Positions 12,201 to 27,200 of a stretch of DNA of 64,000 bases are shown here, piece after piece (the stretch's first letter is position 1; each line of letters starts with the position of its first letter). The stretch comes from Pycnopodia helianthoides (Eukaryota > Echinodermata > Asteroidea > Forcipulatida > Asteriidae): positions 7,560,501 to 7,624,500 of the forward strand of contig CM063263.1 of assembly GCA_032158295.1 (NCBI GenBank), written 5' to 3'. The notes beneath the pieces were generated by a model, which saw nothing but the letters and a program-made list of their open reading frames with translations, made no database searches and had not been told where the DNA came from. A program made the translations under genes and the position numbers.

Positions 12201-15200
12201 AAGGCATTGTTTCTTCACACATGACTGCTTCTAGCTTCCCTGTCTGGCCTATTTTAGTCTAACTCAACAGAACACAGTCTGTTCCCCAATTTCTGCTCCA
12301 TAAAGGAATACATTCATTCGTGCGCTGTGAGCAGATATTCATCATGGCCCTGGCTTTTAGGCAGAGAGCGATATTTAGCAACTTTTTCTGCTAAGCAAAT
12401 ATAAGCAGGAAACCAGTCAAATATATTATACATTACACAGTGTTCCGGCTGCATGGCAAGCTGTTTCTGCTTTTCTGTGCTAAGCATTTAGTTGGGCTCA
12501 AAAGCTTTATGTATTAAAGGGGCTATGTCGTCAAGATCAAAGCAGGGATGTGGCTGTATAAACTCTCACCAAGTTACTGCACGCACGTTCTCTCCAAATA
12601 GATATGATACGGAGGGAGGGCGCGTGCTTGCACTAACTAGGTGAGAGTTTAACATTCCACATACAGCCACGGGCCTGCTTTGATTATGACAACAAAGCCC
12701 CTTTAAATGAGCCCAGCTTTCAAAAGTTGAGCCCCAAATTTGTGGTTGGATATTGACAATAAAAGAGGGGGAAAGTTTGTACTTAGGGAGAGTCTCAAAA
12801 GTTTGAATGATAGAAACGTTCTAATTTAATCAGATAACTATTCCAGTGCATGAACATGGTGGATTCCGTTGGACCAGCAAAACATTAAAAATACTCAATG
12901 CATGTATTCATTCATATAGGATTGCTCCCGTACTACGGAACAACATGCGTTCTAGTGGAGTGTTCTGGCGGTCCAATGGATTGCGGGGGCACACACCCGA
13001 ACCTTATTTTGTGCCTAGACCGTACCTGACACTTAAAATGCTCCCCGAAATTACATGTCCAATGGTAGTCATAAGTCAGCCAGTCAACGTCAAACACATG
13101 TACTTTCAATGCAGGTCTGGTGAAGGCATTTACAATTTGTAAAACATGATCCAATTATGCTTGGCAAGACGGGTTTTTTTCTCCTTTTTTTCCCTTTTTT
13201 TTGTGTGCAAAAACACTTCCTTTATACACAAAAGAAACATTAAGATAACTTATGTTCACAATGGCCTCATTCTTAAAAATAATACTATATTTATGAAATA
13301 CTTTGAAGAAAGAAGCACACCAGACAGTAAAAGGAAATAAATGTTTCAAACTGAAAGGAAACTTTTTGTAACCACATATCATGTTAACATCTGGAAATGG
13401 TCTATTAGTCATTGATACAAATTTGTTTCTGTCAAGGGTACAAACCCGGCCGCCGCCCCCCCCCCCCCCCTGACAATCATGCCTTTAAAAAGTGGTACAT
13501 GTAAGTGTTTGAGTCACATCAGTCTAGACTGTAAACTAACTTGACATTCATGTGGGGAGGGGGGCTTCAATATCCGAACCTAAAGGTAAAGTGCCTAACT
13601 TTCTATCCCCTTGTGGGAGGGGGGAGAGGGGGAGTCATCCCATCCGATAGATTTCAACAATTACACCACTGTAATGTCATCAAATTGCCGGTTGTATTTT
13701 AGTGACAGGAAAAGAGAGAAAAAAACAAATCCCTGACAAAAAACACAAATTTTTGCGTCATTTTCACTCAAACGGGATCTCATCTGATATAATGAAAAAT
13801 GTTCACAGGTTGGTTGTGTAAACTAGAGGATGGGAATGGATAGACGCTTGAAGTGATACACCTTGAAATTAGTATTATACAGGGTGTATATATATATTTT
13901 GCTTCCATCATCACTTTAGCACCCTCTTTGGGTGTTATTACATTACACGAAGCTGTAACATCAATCACTAAGGTTAGCTGGAAGAACCAAATAGTTCACG
14001 GCACTAACCCCCCTTGGTCACCCACTCCATCTGGAATCAGCCAAATAATTCCACCAGATGCATGTAAGGGGTATATTAAAGTGACAAATCAAAGTAAAGT
14101 GTGTTGACTCCTAAAGCATTGCACCCTCTCACACCTATCCCACACCACCCCACCACTGTTTGGCTTTTCTGTCACACTTGCCAGAAAAGCCTTTGTTTTT
14201 GTTCAGATTTTTGTTTGTATTTTTTATTTTTTCCCATCCCAAAGACTTTGTGCCTAGATTTTTCTGGGCAGCACTTCCGCCATCAAACAACCTGCAGATC
14301 AAACTTAGCAAACTTGTGTCCCAGAGTGATGTCATCATGATATCATTACATTAAAGGTGCAGTGGAAGTATTTTGGAACAACCTAGGTCCTGAAAAATAT
14401 GGTCCTATTTGCTGAGAGGTGAAGGGCCATTTTTCAAGATTAGTGTAGGGGTGTTTGTATCTGGACACAGAAAGGGCTTTGGCACAACTTATGTCAAATG
14501 ACCAGATGGTGGAAGTTTAGTAGTCTATGAATGTTTTTGCTTCACTTCAACAAGCTGAGAGATTTCTAGGTATTTTAATTTTTTAATTTAATATTTAGCA
14601 TTTTGCACTGGATGCTAGGGATGTTTATTTAGTGGGGTGAGGTCATGCACCCTGGAACTTATCAAAAAAGAAAAAAAAAAGTATAGAAGCTCACTGATCA
14701 TAAAGTTTGTAGCAGTCCTAAACCTAGTGGAGCCCCCCCCCCCCCCCAATGGATGGTCAAGGTGGAAAACTTCCCCTGCATTGTTTTTGCTTGAAATGCT
14801 ATAATTTTTAAGAGATGAGTCAAACAATAGGTTTTTTTTCACAAGTCTGAAACCCGATGTTTGAAAACAATGATAGGTACATTTTTTTTTGGGGGGGGGG
14901 CCTTTTTCTTGTTACTCCGATTGAGTTCAAACATTCGCAGGTTTGTTATTTCATATGTCAGGTTTTGTAAAGTCCAGATACTAGTCATTGACAATTACCA
15001 GTGTTGTCCATGTGCTCTAATGAGAAGCCACCTCTTTCCAAAGGGCTGCATGCCTAATAAAGAATTCTTCAAGTCTTGCAAACAATTGACCTTTGACATG
15101 GCACATCACTAAACATTATGAAGTAAAAACAGATGCATGAGGCAAAATTTGTAAATTGTGATCACTCAACCTCTAAACAGTCAACTGTTGGACAAATTCC

Positions 15201-18200
15201 TATTTGACAGTTGTGGAACACACATGGAAGCCGTTAATTTGTTGCTTGTTGTTGCTACTCAACACCTACTGTATATAGTTTCATTTTCCCAGAACAAAAA
15301 TAAACAGAATCAATTTGAGACCCCAAAAAACAGGACGGGTAACTTTTGTTTGTTTCAATTCTAACTGCTCACTGATTACAAAGTTCAGCTCAAGTCCGAA
15401 AGATTGAGTCAACATCACTGAAAATGACAGCGAGACACAACAGTGCATAGTCACTCCATCATCTGTGAGAAATTAATATCGATGAAATTAGAAATGATAT
15501 ATCAACATACTCCAAATGTTTTAAAGATTTCTCAGACCAAGAAAAAAAAACTTGATTGCCCCCTCCTGCATACTTTTATGAAGCCGCATCCTTTAAAAAA
15601 AATTATATCTTTTCATTTTGGTCATCGAAAAGACTAAAATGTTTATTGTATTTTTCACTTCATGATCATGGCACCATTCTTTTAACTAATTTAATTTATC
15701 AATATTTTAGACTACTAAGTTCTACAAAGCCATCAATGTTTTAGTCTGTCTGTTACTCCATGAAAAAAAAAATTAACACAGAAATAAAAAATACAAATTT
15801 AAGGCCCTTATCCTCCTCTTTTTGAAACAAAAAACCCCCAAGGATGATCAACGGGTTCTTTTTTGCCATAGTGTTGAAAACACAGGAAAAAAGAAAAACT
15901 TTTTGCCAAACTTATGATACGTCCAAGTTCAGGAAAAAAAATCCTTCTGAAGCAAAACAAATGTAGATGAACAATTACATGTACAGAAAGGGAGACATTT
16001 TAACTTTTGACCACAAACATGTGTTACAGTCTTGTGCTACATGTACATTGTACTAGTTGTTCCACTATAGTACTAGTTGTTCCACAATAGTTCAATGTTG
16101 CAGAAGACTGTAGTTGTTTAGATGATCTTCCCAACAAAGGGAACTCGGCAAAACTCCCAAGGGGATATAAACACCAAACTGGCAACAGCCAATCTCTCTC
16201 ATACAAACATTGGTTTATGATTTAACGTCTATGATTAGGAAATTCCCAACGAATCAATAAATTGTGATTCAGTACATAGACGGCAATACTTATTCTAGTC
16301 ATTGTGAAATCAGCATCTATAGCTTGTTAGGATTCGAACCCACAACCTTGTGATTGCAAGTCCTGCAGTCTAACCACTTGACCTCGACAACTTATAGTAC
16401 TAGTGAAGACTGTACTTGGATCCTTAAAATTGTTTTACTGAGTTTTCTGCTACGTTGCACATAGTTGTTCCACTGGTATAGTACTATTGGAACAACTAGT
16501 ATAATACTGCAGAAGATTGTATTTATTGTACTAGTACTATTTAGCAGAGGTCTGTTTCTGTAGTACTAGTGGAACAACTAGGGCAATGTAGCAAATGACG
16601 GTAAAACAAAAGTCAAAAGTTAAAATGTAGTAGGAGTGGGGTCAACTTTTGATTTATGGTAAAAGAGGTCCCTAAAAAGAGATTCTACATGCACACTTGA
16701 AGACCCCACACAATGGCCCCTCCACAGAGGCTAGTCAATGAACCTGTTACTTCTCTCACAATTGCTGCTTTAGTTTGAGTGATTTATGATCATATGCTTT
16801 GCACAAAAAGATGATAACTAACTTTAGAAATGTTGCTTATGGGCAATGTCAATAGATTGCCTACTGTATACAAAACCTGGGAACCTGTGATTGATTTTCA
16901 ATCCCCCGCCCCCCCCCCCCATCCCCTGTCACAATCACATTACACACACACACACAGGCAATGTTTGTGAATCCCGTAAATCAAGGACTTCTCTTTGTTC
17001 TCCCATTGTTTGGACTTTGGATTTTTTAGCGACGTCCACATTGCTTTTGTACGAAGCGAGGACGTCCTCACTCTGTCGAAACACCCACATCCCTTTTGTT
17101 AAAGTCTTCAGTTTCAACGGGTATGCATGCTCACACACACCCTACAGATTGGGTTCGTGGGGGCCTGCTATTGTTGTTCTATTAGTCCCTTTTGTAAAAA
17201 GTTCCTCTTTGGGTCGAGTAAGATTGTTACCAGCAAAATTACCTCCTAACATTTGTAACTTGTGACTGGTTTCTGCTTAACATTGCTCATATTAGTCAGT
17301 AAACTTGCCAGGAGGGTTAACAGTGTAGAATTGTAAAACAAATTGCCAATCCTAGAAAGTAAAATGGGAGTCCTAACAATCACTAGGAGACACAAATTAT
17401 AAACGCTGGCCACCACACAGTCCCTCCAAATAAAAATTAAAAAACCATCAAACAGCCCCGTGTTCAATCTATACTTAGACTATGAGGGAAAAAAATCAGG
17501 ATTGCCTTTCTGCATCGGTCACCCAACACCAATCAAAACACCCGGTTCACATAAGGGGGGAACTAACTTTCCCATGCAAGCCCCCCCCCCCCAACCTTTT
17601 CTTCTTTTCCCGCCACACTTGTTTCCGGCATATGCACTTGCTTAAAGCCAGCTTACTATATTTAGAAGAATGTTAACAATGAGTCATAATATCCCCATCC
17701 AAGGACCCTATACTATAGTACAGTGATACAACGTTAGGTACTTGTAAGTCCTAGTATAGATGGGATCCGCAGTATTTCAGCAGTCCCAGTTTCACCAGCT
17801 GATGTTGTTAAACATAAACCCCCAAGGTCAAATTCAGTTTTGTGATCCAACATATTGAGTCCTTATGAAAATAGGGAACAGATTACAAGTCTCTAACCTC
17901 ACGTTAAAATGATGTAAAATGTTGCTGTGTTTGATACCCTTCAAGTGCAACTTTCATCAAAATCCAAAAACGTTCCATGACTTCACATTTCAAATATATG
18001 GTCTGTAGATTTTTGTACAGAGAATTTTTAGTTCATTTTTGAATTCTATTTATGTTCAATCAAAACGGCATTGAATTTGAGCTTATGACTGGTACAGAAA
18101 TTAGTCCCACTTTCATGAGGTCTCTATCTATTGGAAAGTGAGTGCATATAGAACTCAATTTGACCTTGGAGCCCCTCTTTAATCTGCTGCATGCAGAGCA

Positions 18201-21200
18201 GCCCTTGGCACAGGTTCTATTTCAGAACCAAAAGGCACGCTAACTTGCCAGTGATTCTTGTAAGCAAATGAGTTAACGACACAACTGCAAATTTATTGTA
18301 TACATACACACACGCTCTGTCAAATCTTCCTGAACGGTTGTGAGAGTACAATATCATCACTTCAGAAAAACTTTAATCAACATTCTATTGGCTCAATAGA
18401 AGCAGAAAGGATTGAATTTGGGCAAATCTAACTGAATGTATTTAATTCAAATGTTTTTTTGTTTGTTTTTGAGGTCCTGCATTCAAAGTCAAAAAAAAGA
18501 ACTTGAATCTTGAAAAAACAAACTCCAAAGATGAAACTCAAAGAAAACAACCCCTCATAATCTTCATGTGATGCACAAGACCAATAAAGGAAGTTTCTCC
18601 ACGCTCTTTCCCTTCTTAGCTTAGCTTAGATGACCACTTTTATATTATTTCAGTACCCCCCCCCAAAAAAAAAAAATGGAATATAGAAGCTGTTGATAGG
18701 AAACACAATAAAGTGTCTATATCTACATGTTCCATGTTAGCAGTTTTTAAAATGGTTGTATCTATGAAATTTTTTAGTTTCTGAAAACTGCAAGCTTCAA
18801 TTCTTCATTTTGTTTTCTTTTTGCTGTTGTTGCAGTTGTTTTTTATTGTTGTTGTTGTTGTTGTTGTTGTTCATGAGGAATTCATGTATCCTTCACACTA
18901 TGCACCAGACTCACTATCGGTATCAGCAGCATCCCTCTGACTCAGCCCCTCACTTCCCATGACCTTTTCCTTACTGAGGTCACGACCCCATGAGGTTGCA
19001 ATGTACACACTGTGTCTGGCTATCTACAGGAAGCCAGTTAGAGGACGCTGTGAGGTCGCACTTGGTTACCGGTGCAGTCAGGGTTAGTGCTGCTGTAGAC
19101 AAATTTCCAAAAAACCTGTTTAAACAAAACTTTGTGCAGGCAGTGGTGAACAACTTGCCATTAAAGCAATGAACTAGCCAACCAGACTCCCCAGCTTGGC
19201 CACTTTTATCTAAAGTAACTTATACAGGCAGTGGTGTACAAATTACCTTTAACGCAATGAACTAGCCGCTCGGACTCCCCAGCCTTGGCCACAAAAGTAA
19301 TTTGTACATGCAGTGGTGAACAAAAATTTACCTTTAAAGCAATTATTAAGATTCTCAAACAGAGCAGGATGCTAGGACAGGATGCAGAACAGAATGGGAA
19401 AATGTTCCCACCCCCAACAAAAAAAACAAAAAAAACAAAAAAACAACAACAAACAAACACAAACAAACAAACACCCCAACAAACAAACTAAATCACCATC
19501 AACAAATGTATGAAATCAGCACTGTGCGTGGATCAACACTACTTTAGAATATTTCATGGGTGCCGGGCTTTCAGCCTAGTGTGACGAACCGACAAGATGC
19601 CCGGTCTTATTTCATCCCCTTAAAATTGTTTAAATTCCAACTCTAAACTTTGACTCTCAACGTCTATAGGTAGTAGGTGTGAATAAACACTGTTTTAAAA
19701 ATCGATAGCATATAAGTACCATAGACCAAGGGCTCCATGGTTTTACACACAGCCAAAATAAACTGCAATTTGAAAAAAAAGAAACAAAGCACAGAAATGA
19801 CAAAGACCATAGTACATTAAGTACAGTAACAATTAGGATTTTTTATATTTTGTGTATACATCATTATAGGCTTTATAATAACCTTTGGAAAAAAGAGAAA
19901 CAGGTGTGGACCTTGTAGGAGACAGTGATCCAGTTATCTCTGCCCCAATTATTGATAATTAAATTAGGTTTCTTCCTGGCCACTTCAATGGAATGAAGTT
20001 GACACATACTGGGAGGTATTATATACAGACAATCTCATGGTCCCCCCTCCCCCCCCCCACCTGCTTCAACACACACACAGACGCAGTAATGTCCGTCGAC
20101 CATTGACTTAGTTTTTCTTAGTGATGTCCCCATTGGATGTCCTTCTGTCAAAACACCCGGATCCCTTTTCTTCAAAGTCCCCGGTTTCAACGCCAGTAGA
20201 CATCCCACATATACACAGAGAGGAACTATCCAGACAATCTCAACACCCCCCCCCCTTCCAAGACATACACACCCACTCCCTTCAAAATAATACTTGTGTT
20301 ACAGCACACGATTGTTTGAAAAAGATAAAACCTGACGAAAAATGTGTAGCAGGATTCTACAGTTTAATTTCCAGACTCCCTACATCACCACAAATAAAAG
20401 TCTACAGGTTTTGGTCATAACATGGAGGTACAATGTAGGAATAGCATAACAAGGAATGTGTCTTACTTCCTAAATTTTAGAAGTTTGGCCCAAGCATGCT
20501 GAATTGAAACACAGGCCCTCATCAGTAAATGTTTTTTACTTAGTGTTTATCTTTGGCTTGAAAAGCCCTACTGTGCAACCAGGGGCATTCTAATCTATGG
20601 TTTTATTTTTTTGATTTTTGTAAAATCTGATTTGAAGTCCCCCCCCCCAAAAAAAATAATAATAATAATAAAATTAAAATAAATAAATAAATGAACAAAT
20701 GCCACGACCGGGACTTGAACCCACCTGCTGATCAGAAACACCTGAGCTTGAGTCCAGTGCTCTTAACTACTCAGCCACAATATGCCACATGTACTTCAAA
20801 CCTCACAAGACCATGTATACAGTGAAAAGTTTCAAATCCTACTTCAGATTAAAGGTGATGGACGGATAAATCTAAGATTTCAAAAGTCAGATTTTTATAT
20901 TTCCCTCCAAAGGGATGAAAACACCCCGTTATAAAAAAAACGGACAAAAGTTTTTAATAACATGGGAGTGACTCCGCTTAAGCACTCTTACGAAGGATTA
21001 CGAACGTATCGTGGAAATAAGAAACTTCAACAACTCTAGTGACAGGTACGCACATATTGTAGTACATGTAACAACCTCAGCAGTCGGGGAGTGTGAGTGA
21101 CACAGAAAAGCCAGGGTACTGTCACGCTCTACTGCACACCAAAGAACTACAACCGCTCATTGAAAGACTGACAAGTTTCAACACTATGTACTACAGGGTC

Positions 21201-24200
21201 GGCGCATAACTGTACACACACAAGTGACACACAAGAATTCTATTTGCCTGAGGGCCTGCTGGAACCAAAAGCAAGCTCGAGCGGAAAAAGTTTTGAACGA
21301 CTGAGTTGATTCACGGTTAAATTTCGCACTTTGTGGCAATTCTCCAGGCAATTTGCATATGAATGTCATGTATCATAAACACTTTCCTACTACAGTTTTG
21401 TTTGGGGTTTTACCTTTTATAGCTGTTAGTGTGTGCTTTCACAGATTTTTCCTTACTCTAATTTCACAGTTACATCCACACAGTTGCGAGACAACTTTAT
21501 CTGAAAAAACTGTCTCAGCAAACTGCAACGACCGTTCATGTGCAACATTATTTATTTTATTTATCAATTTTCAGGCAGCACACAAACAGTACATACAAAG
21601 AACTAACATCCTAAATAGGATCACAGAGATAACCAAAAAGCAAAAATAATAACAATCTAAAGCCGATTCAGACAATAAAAACCTACAAAGGCACATAAAA
21701 GTACAAGAACAAATACGTCATTAAACAAAAATTCACAGAAAATATAAATTTCCACTATAAAATCTATAGAAAAAACATTGAAATTCCAAGGTTGTCTAGT
21801 GGGTGTATCGGGAGTACTGAAATGAGATTTAATATGATTGTTAAATTGATAACAGATTGCCTGAGAATTTGAAACATCTGCATTATCAATCCGAAAAACT
21901 TTCGCTACATGAGAGGACCGCTTGCTGTTGGCAAAAGACCAGAACTTCTTACGGTTGAGGTTAACATTGAAAGCCAGTTTTGAAAAATTAGAACGATAAG
22001 AATTTTCAATGGATGTACTTGGGCGAATTACGACATTGCTTATATTTTGACAACTTTAGTAGATTTCCAGGATTTTTAATAGTAGATATATATAATAAAA
22101 AAAAAATTTGACTAAGCCGAAAAATTTCATTAGATATACATAACTGTATAGTTTTTTTCTTCAAATAAATAAAAGGTGTCATGCTTTGTTGCTTTACACA
22201 CTCTCAAAATGTCTGTCTCTCCTACAAAAACACAGAGAATTCAGAAATGTGGACACTACAAGAATGTATACTTGACTTAAACGAAAACCCACTTGCACCA
22301 AAGTACAGTCGGCAAACACGGTGTGCAGGACCAAATTTCATAAAGCTGTTTAGCAGAAAATACTGCTCAGCCAATTTTTTTGCAAAGCAAAAAATGAGTT
22401 GGGAACCAGTGGCAATACTGTATACTTTATGAAATGTTGGCAGGTTACCTGCTTTATCTAAGCAAGATTTCTCTGGGCTAAGCAAGTTTTGCGCTTACAG
22501 GCTTTACAAAATTGGGCCCTGGTCCTCGGATGATACGCAGACTCCAGATGCCACACACAAAAATACAATTTAAAACCACCAACTACGTGTTCCACAACAG
22601 ACAATAAAAGGCTCTTCATGCACAGTATTAAAAACTGCTCATGTGGTTTTTAGTCTGGTGAGGACTGAACATGCTGTAAACCAAATTTATAAAACTGCTG
22701 CACATTTACATCCAACAAAAGTTTTGCAGACGTAGAGATTTCAAGGCGCAGTCCCATCGCAAATTGGAACTGCTTCTTCATGTGGTTTACATCACTAAAA
22801 GTCGAGATGGCTATTGATTACAAATATTGTATAATTCTCTTGAATCTACAAAAAATGGCTATTTGAAATTCTAAACTAAATTTTGGGTCAAATCAGCCAA
22901 AAATTTGACCATGCATCTTTAATAAAATGTCACCGATCATATGTATGTGATGGAATTTGATAGGTTGGTTCTACTTGAGTCAAGTTCTCCGACAGGTTGT
23001 GATGGCAAGCTCCCCACATGTCCAAAGTACCCGCTGCCATAACCTTGATATCTACACGTTGTAATCACTGTGACCCAGTTTTTGTTAATTCCTGATAGGA
23101 GAAGCACGTACACTATGTATCACTGGGATTCTAAACGGATGTGCTTCCCTCTTCTATTCAAGTCCTTTGCATTTTTATGGAGTTTTCATCACCGAACAAA
23201 GATATTGACAAAATATGAAATAAGGAGCTACCAACATTAAGGCTAGATGGCTCAGTTGGTAGAGCACCGGCACGTTAATCCAGAGGTCCCAGGTTCAATT
23301 CCTGCTCTAGTAAATTTTTCTTTGTTCAACCCAAAATTAATTTTAAAAAATTGAAGAACTAGACACATTTTAATGATCCAATCAATGCGGTATGCTTTGC
23401 AGTGCCTAGAAGATGAAATCTGAGGAAGTTAGTCAAAACACTATGCACAGCAATGACTCTCATAACTTATCCCAATTTGGGCTTATTTCTACCCTAACTT
23501 GACCCTGTCTACCAACAGGTGAAGTTCTCCAATTTGGGCAGCAATGGCAAACTATCCCATATAGAAATTAACCTCTGAACCCTTATAAGTTGACTAACAT
23601 GTCTCACACTCTTCAGTCTCCTGACGATGACTAGAGCAAGCTAGTTGAAACGTTGCGACCAAAAGAACTCACTCCGAGGCAGTGAAGTTAACAGCGAGAA
23701 GTCCCCTCGACCCACTAAGCAAAAGTAGTAGTCCCGGCCGATTTCCTACCTTTCGCCCAGGTAGTAGTTAATAAGCAGGACAGTTCTTTTTAGGACTGAG
23801 AAGTCTCCCGAATTCCAAAAATCTACTCCGCGGTAGTAGAATAGGAGCAAGACAAGTTCTCTAAAGAATAAAAATCTACATGTACACAGCAAAGTAGATA
23901 CATATGTACATTGAAACCTCACCATGCAATGCCTCAAAAACCAGATAAACTTATACCCAACTGAAGCCCTCTCACCTAACTGAGGATATACATGTATGAT
24001 CCAATTAGGTAGTCTTGAGTAACAATAATAATTAATCAACCTCACTGGGATCTACTCTGACCCGGCAGGCACATACAAGCAACACCAATCGGGATATACC
24101 TCTACCCTGATTTGACCCTTCTTCTCCCAATCGAGACATTGAACGACCCCAGTCAGGGACCGCAGCAATAAAGGAACTACTTAAAGGAACGTTACAGAAG

Positions 24201-27200
24201 AGGTAAGTAAAATTTTCTTTTTGATCACAGATTTACATAAAACTTACACGGTCTAATGATGATGATAGTAGAAAACATCCCTAGAAATATTTCTGTCTGA
24301 AATGCCATATTTGATGAGAAATCAATCAAACTAATTTCCGATTGGAGTTTATCGCTCATGAGCATTTTATTAATGCATTGTATACTATAACACATGCAAA
24401 TTTGTAATCAGTTTTGCACTATTTTCTCGTGACCCAGATGGCCGATCTCAAACTTGTACAGGTTTGTCAGTTTATGTATATGGTGGATTACATAAAGTGC
24501 TTACACCACTGCCAGCAACTGTTTTGTTAGCAAAAACCAATTCTGTAATGTTCCTCAAAAAGGAACGCAATGAGCTACAACACCTCATCATGCTGAGCTA
24601 CTTCTTGCTCAATGACACATCAACATCAAAAACAAATTACATTGTAGAGCAGTGCATGTTCAGTGCAAGGAGAGGAGGTGTGGGGGGGGCAGGGCATGAT
24701 CAACTTACCTCAGGTGAAAAGTAACAATTTACCCCAAATCAGGGTATAATGGACACCTATTCTCCCGATGGGGATAAACTTACCGTGAATGCACGGAATA
24801 CTCTTGTTTAACACCTCAAAGTCGTTTGCGAGGGTGAAGCAGGCACCGTTGGGCATAATGACATAGTGAGAATCCGCAAAGTACGCATTGGCCCAGCGAT
24901 GAGCACATGTCTGTCCAGTCGTCGGGTCCAGTCACAACGATCGACCGAGAGGAGATGATGGTGGTAGGGGGAAGGGGGTTAACAAAAGGCAAATGAAAAA
25001 CAGCAAGCTTTAGAGGGTTGTGTTGTTGTTAAGTGTCAAAGGCATGCTTTCATAACAGAAACATTCAAAAGTGGTCTTCATTTTCAGAGACTTTGGCCCC
25101 TTCTCACACCACAGAGACAGTTCCCAAGAAATCAAAAGCCCAGGCAATTCTTGTGGCGTGTCGTGGCCGAGCGGATAAGAGCACCGGATTCAAGCTCCGA
25201 TGTTTCTGTTCAGCAGAGTGTGGGTTCGAGTCCCAGTCGTGACACTTGTGTCCTTAAGCAAGACACTTAACCATTATTGCTTCGTCCTTCGGATGGGCGT
25301 AAAGCCGTTGGTCCCGTGTGTGTTGTGTAATGCACGTAAAAGAACCCATGTGCACTTATCGAAAAAAAGGGGTTCGCCCCGGTGTTCCTGGTTTGATTGG
25401 CAGCATATTGCGCCACAGCACCTTGTAAACCATTACATTGTGCTATGTAAAGGAATAGGTCTCAAAACTTCAAAAAGTAGCTCCACATATATACCTTGCA
25501 GGAAAATACTGACTGTTGAAGCGCCTTGAGTGTCACTGAGTGACGGATATGAGCGCTATATAAGAAGCCACTATTATTATTGGCACTGCACCCCATGTTG
25601 GTTTCACACGTACTTTTTTTCTGGGAAAAATTAACAATCGTATTCTACCACGGGGTAACTCTGAGATTACCTGGTAGATAAAAATAATGATGGCACTGTC
25701 CCTATCAGTGACACTTCAACACTGTTGACTTGAGATTTACATCAAACCGTAAATTATTTTACATGTTTTATGGGTAAGGTCTGGGTTTTATGTTTGTGAT
25801 TTTTTGCCAGATTGACAGGGATAGTTGTCGAACATAAAAAGGACCAGGGGTCGATTTCACAAAACTCTTCCTAACTTAGGACTAGTCCTAGGCAATGCTA
25901 AGAGATAGGACTAGTCCTAAGTACTGGTCCTAACTTAGGACTAGTCCTATCTCTTAGCATTGCCTAGGACTAGTCTTAAGTTAGGAAGAGTTTTGTGAAA
26001 TCGACCCCTGGGGTCGATTTCACAAAACTGGTGTGAAAGGGGCTTTCGAGGAGATTCGTCACAGCCAAAGATGCAAAGCTCATGTGTGTCTTATCCAAGA
26101 ACAATGGATTTACCTGGGCAACCTTGATGCCTCAAGAAGCCTCCCATTGCTCTTCACTAACTGTTGGTGCTTCTGAACCCAGCAGTGTAAAAAATAAATA
26201 GACAATAGTCCATCGGTGGCTTATAGGCTTGCATGTTAACCCACAACCAGGTATTAGGTTTTCCAGTAGCACCATGAATAAACATAAAAACAATCTTTCC
26301 TTTTTTCCTGAAGATGGTCAGAACAAAACGTTGAGTCGTTACACCTCTCAATGTATCGGTCAACAATCAAACATAATTCAAGCTCAGATTATTCATTATC
26401 AAAAGGTTTGTGAAATTAGTACAAGTTAAAGAAAACATAAAATCATGCAGTGGCTGCGAAGGCAAATTAAGTGCAACTGTTGACTACTTTTATGTATCTG
26501 AGATGAAGACTACGGCTATTTCACTGTCAGCCAACAGCCGTAAGCCACAGCTTTAGCAAGAGCGGCTCAATTCAAACAAGGCCTTAATATATAGCATCTC
26601 CTCTCTACACATCATCAATAGTTGTGAAAATAAAGCAAAAGCAGCAAGCAAAATATCCGGCAGCATGCCCGTGGCTCCTAACTTACCATTCAAGCATGGC
26701 CGATTTTTTGCCACACTCACAAAGTCAAGTTCGGCGTTGATTGTATAGCAGGCCCCGTTTGGCAGGATAGCGTCTGCGTAATAATTATTAGCCCATCGGT
26801 GAGCACAAACCTGGGGGTGAGGGATGGCCCATGCGAGACAAGTCAGTGGTGGTAAAAAGGAGTTGTTAAAAATGTGAGAAAATAGCCCCTGTCACACTAT
26901 ATGAGCTTCTCAGGAAAATTTGTTCAGCCTTTTCACACTTGAATCGGAAAGACCAGGAAACTTGCCCGAAGTATTTTCTTCCTTGCTGGGGGGAGAAGTA
27001 CGGAGCTTTTAACGGGACATAAGTAAAACAAAAAATTGGGAACAAATCTTTGTTTGAACAAAAATAATCTTCGTTCGAAAGAAAACATTAAACACACTTG
27101 CCTGCATATAGACACGGCCCCCACTGTTGACAAGACTAGCTGCAGGAAGACGGTACTGCTAGCGTGCCTCTACGTAGTCAACAATGGCTTCTGTGTCTCT

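Larger units (their letters stand above)
11359..24783. other. Integrin alpha intron between exon 4B and exon 5
   Basis: 13.4 kb, the largest intron. It contains a non-LTR retrotransposon fragment, tRNA-like elements (about 16322-16390 and 23241-23311), TTAA elements, a 630-bp inverted-repeat element (15995-16628), a roughly 118-bp minisatellite with three units (about 11815-12110), two related segments near 16905-17115 and 20040-20200, and poly-C or simple repeats. By eye no third copy of exon 4 was found. Confidence 0.5.

Noticed and set aside
23241..23311. A functional tRNA-Asn gene
   Set aside because: Mismatches in the anticodon and acceptor stems and SINE-like surroundings argue for a tRNA-derived repeat.
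11359..24783. A third version of alpha exon 4
   Set aside because: No further match to CAHRW or PNGAC was seen by eye in the long intron. A six-frame similarity search would be decisive.
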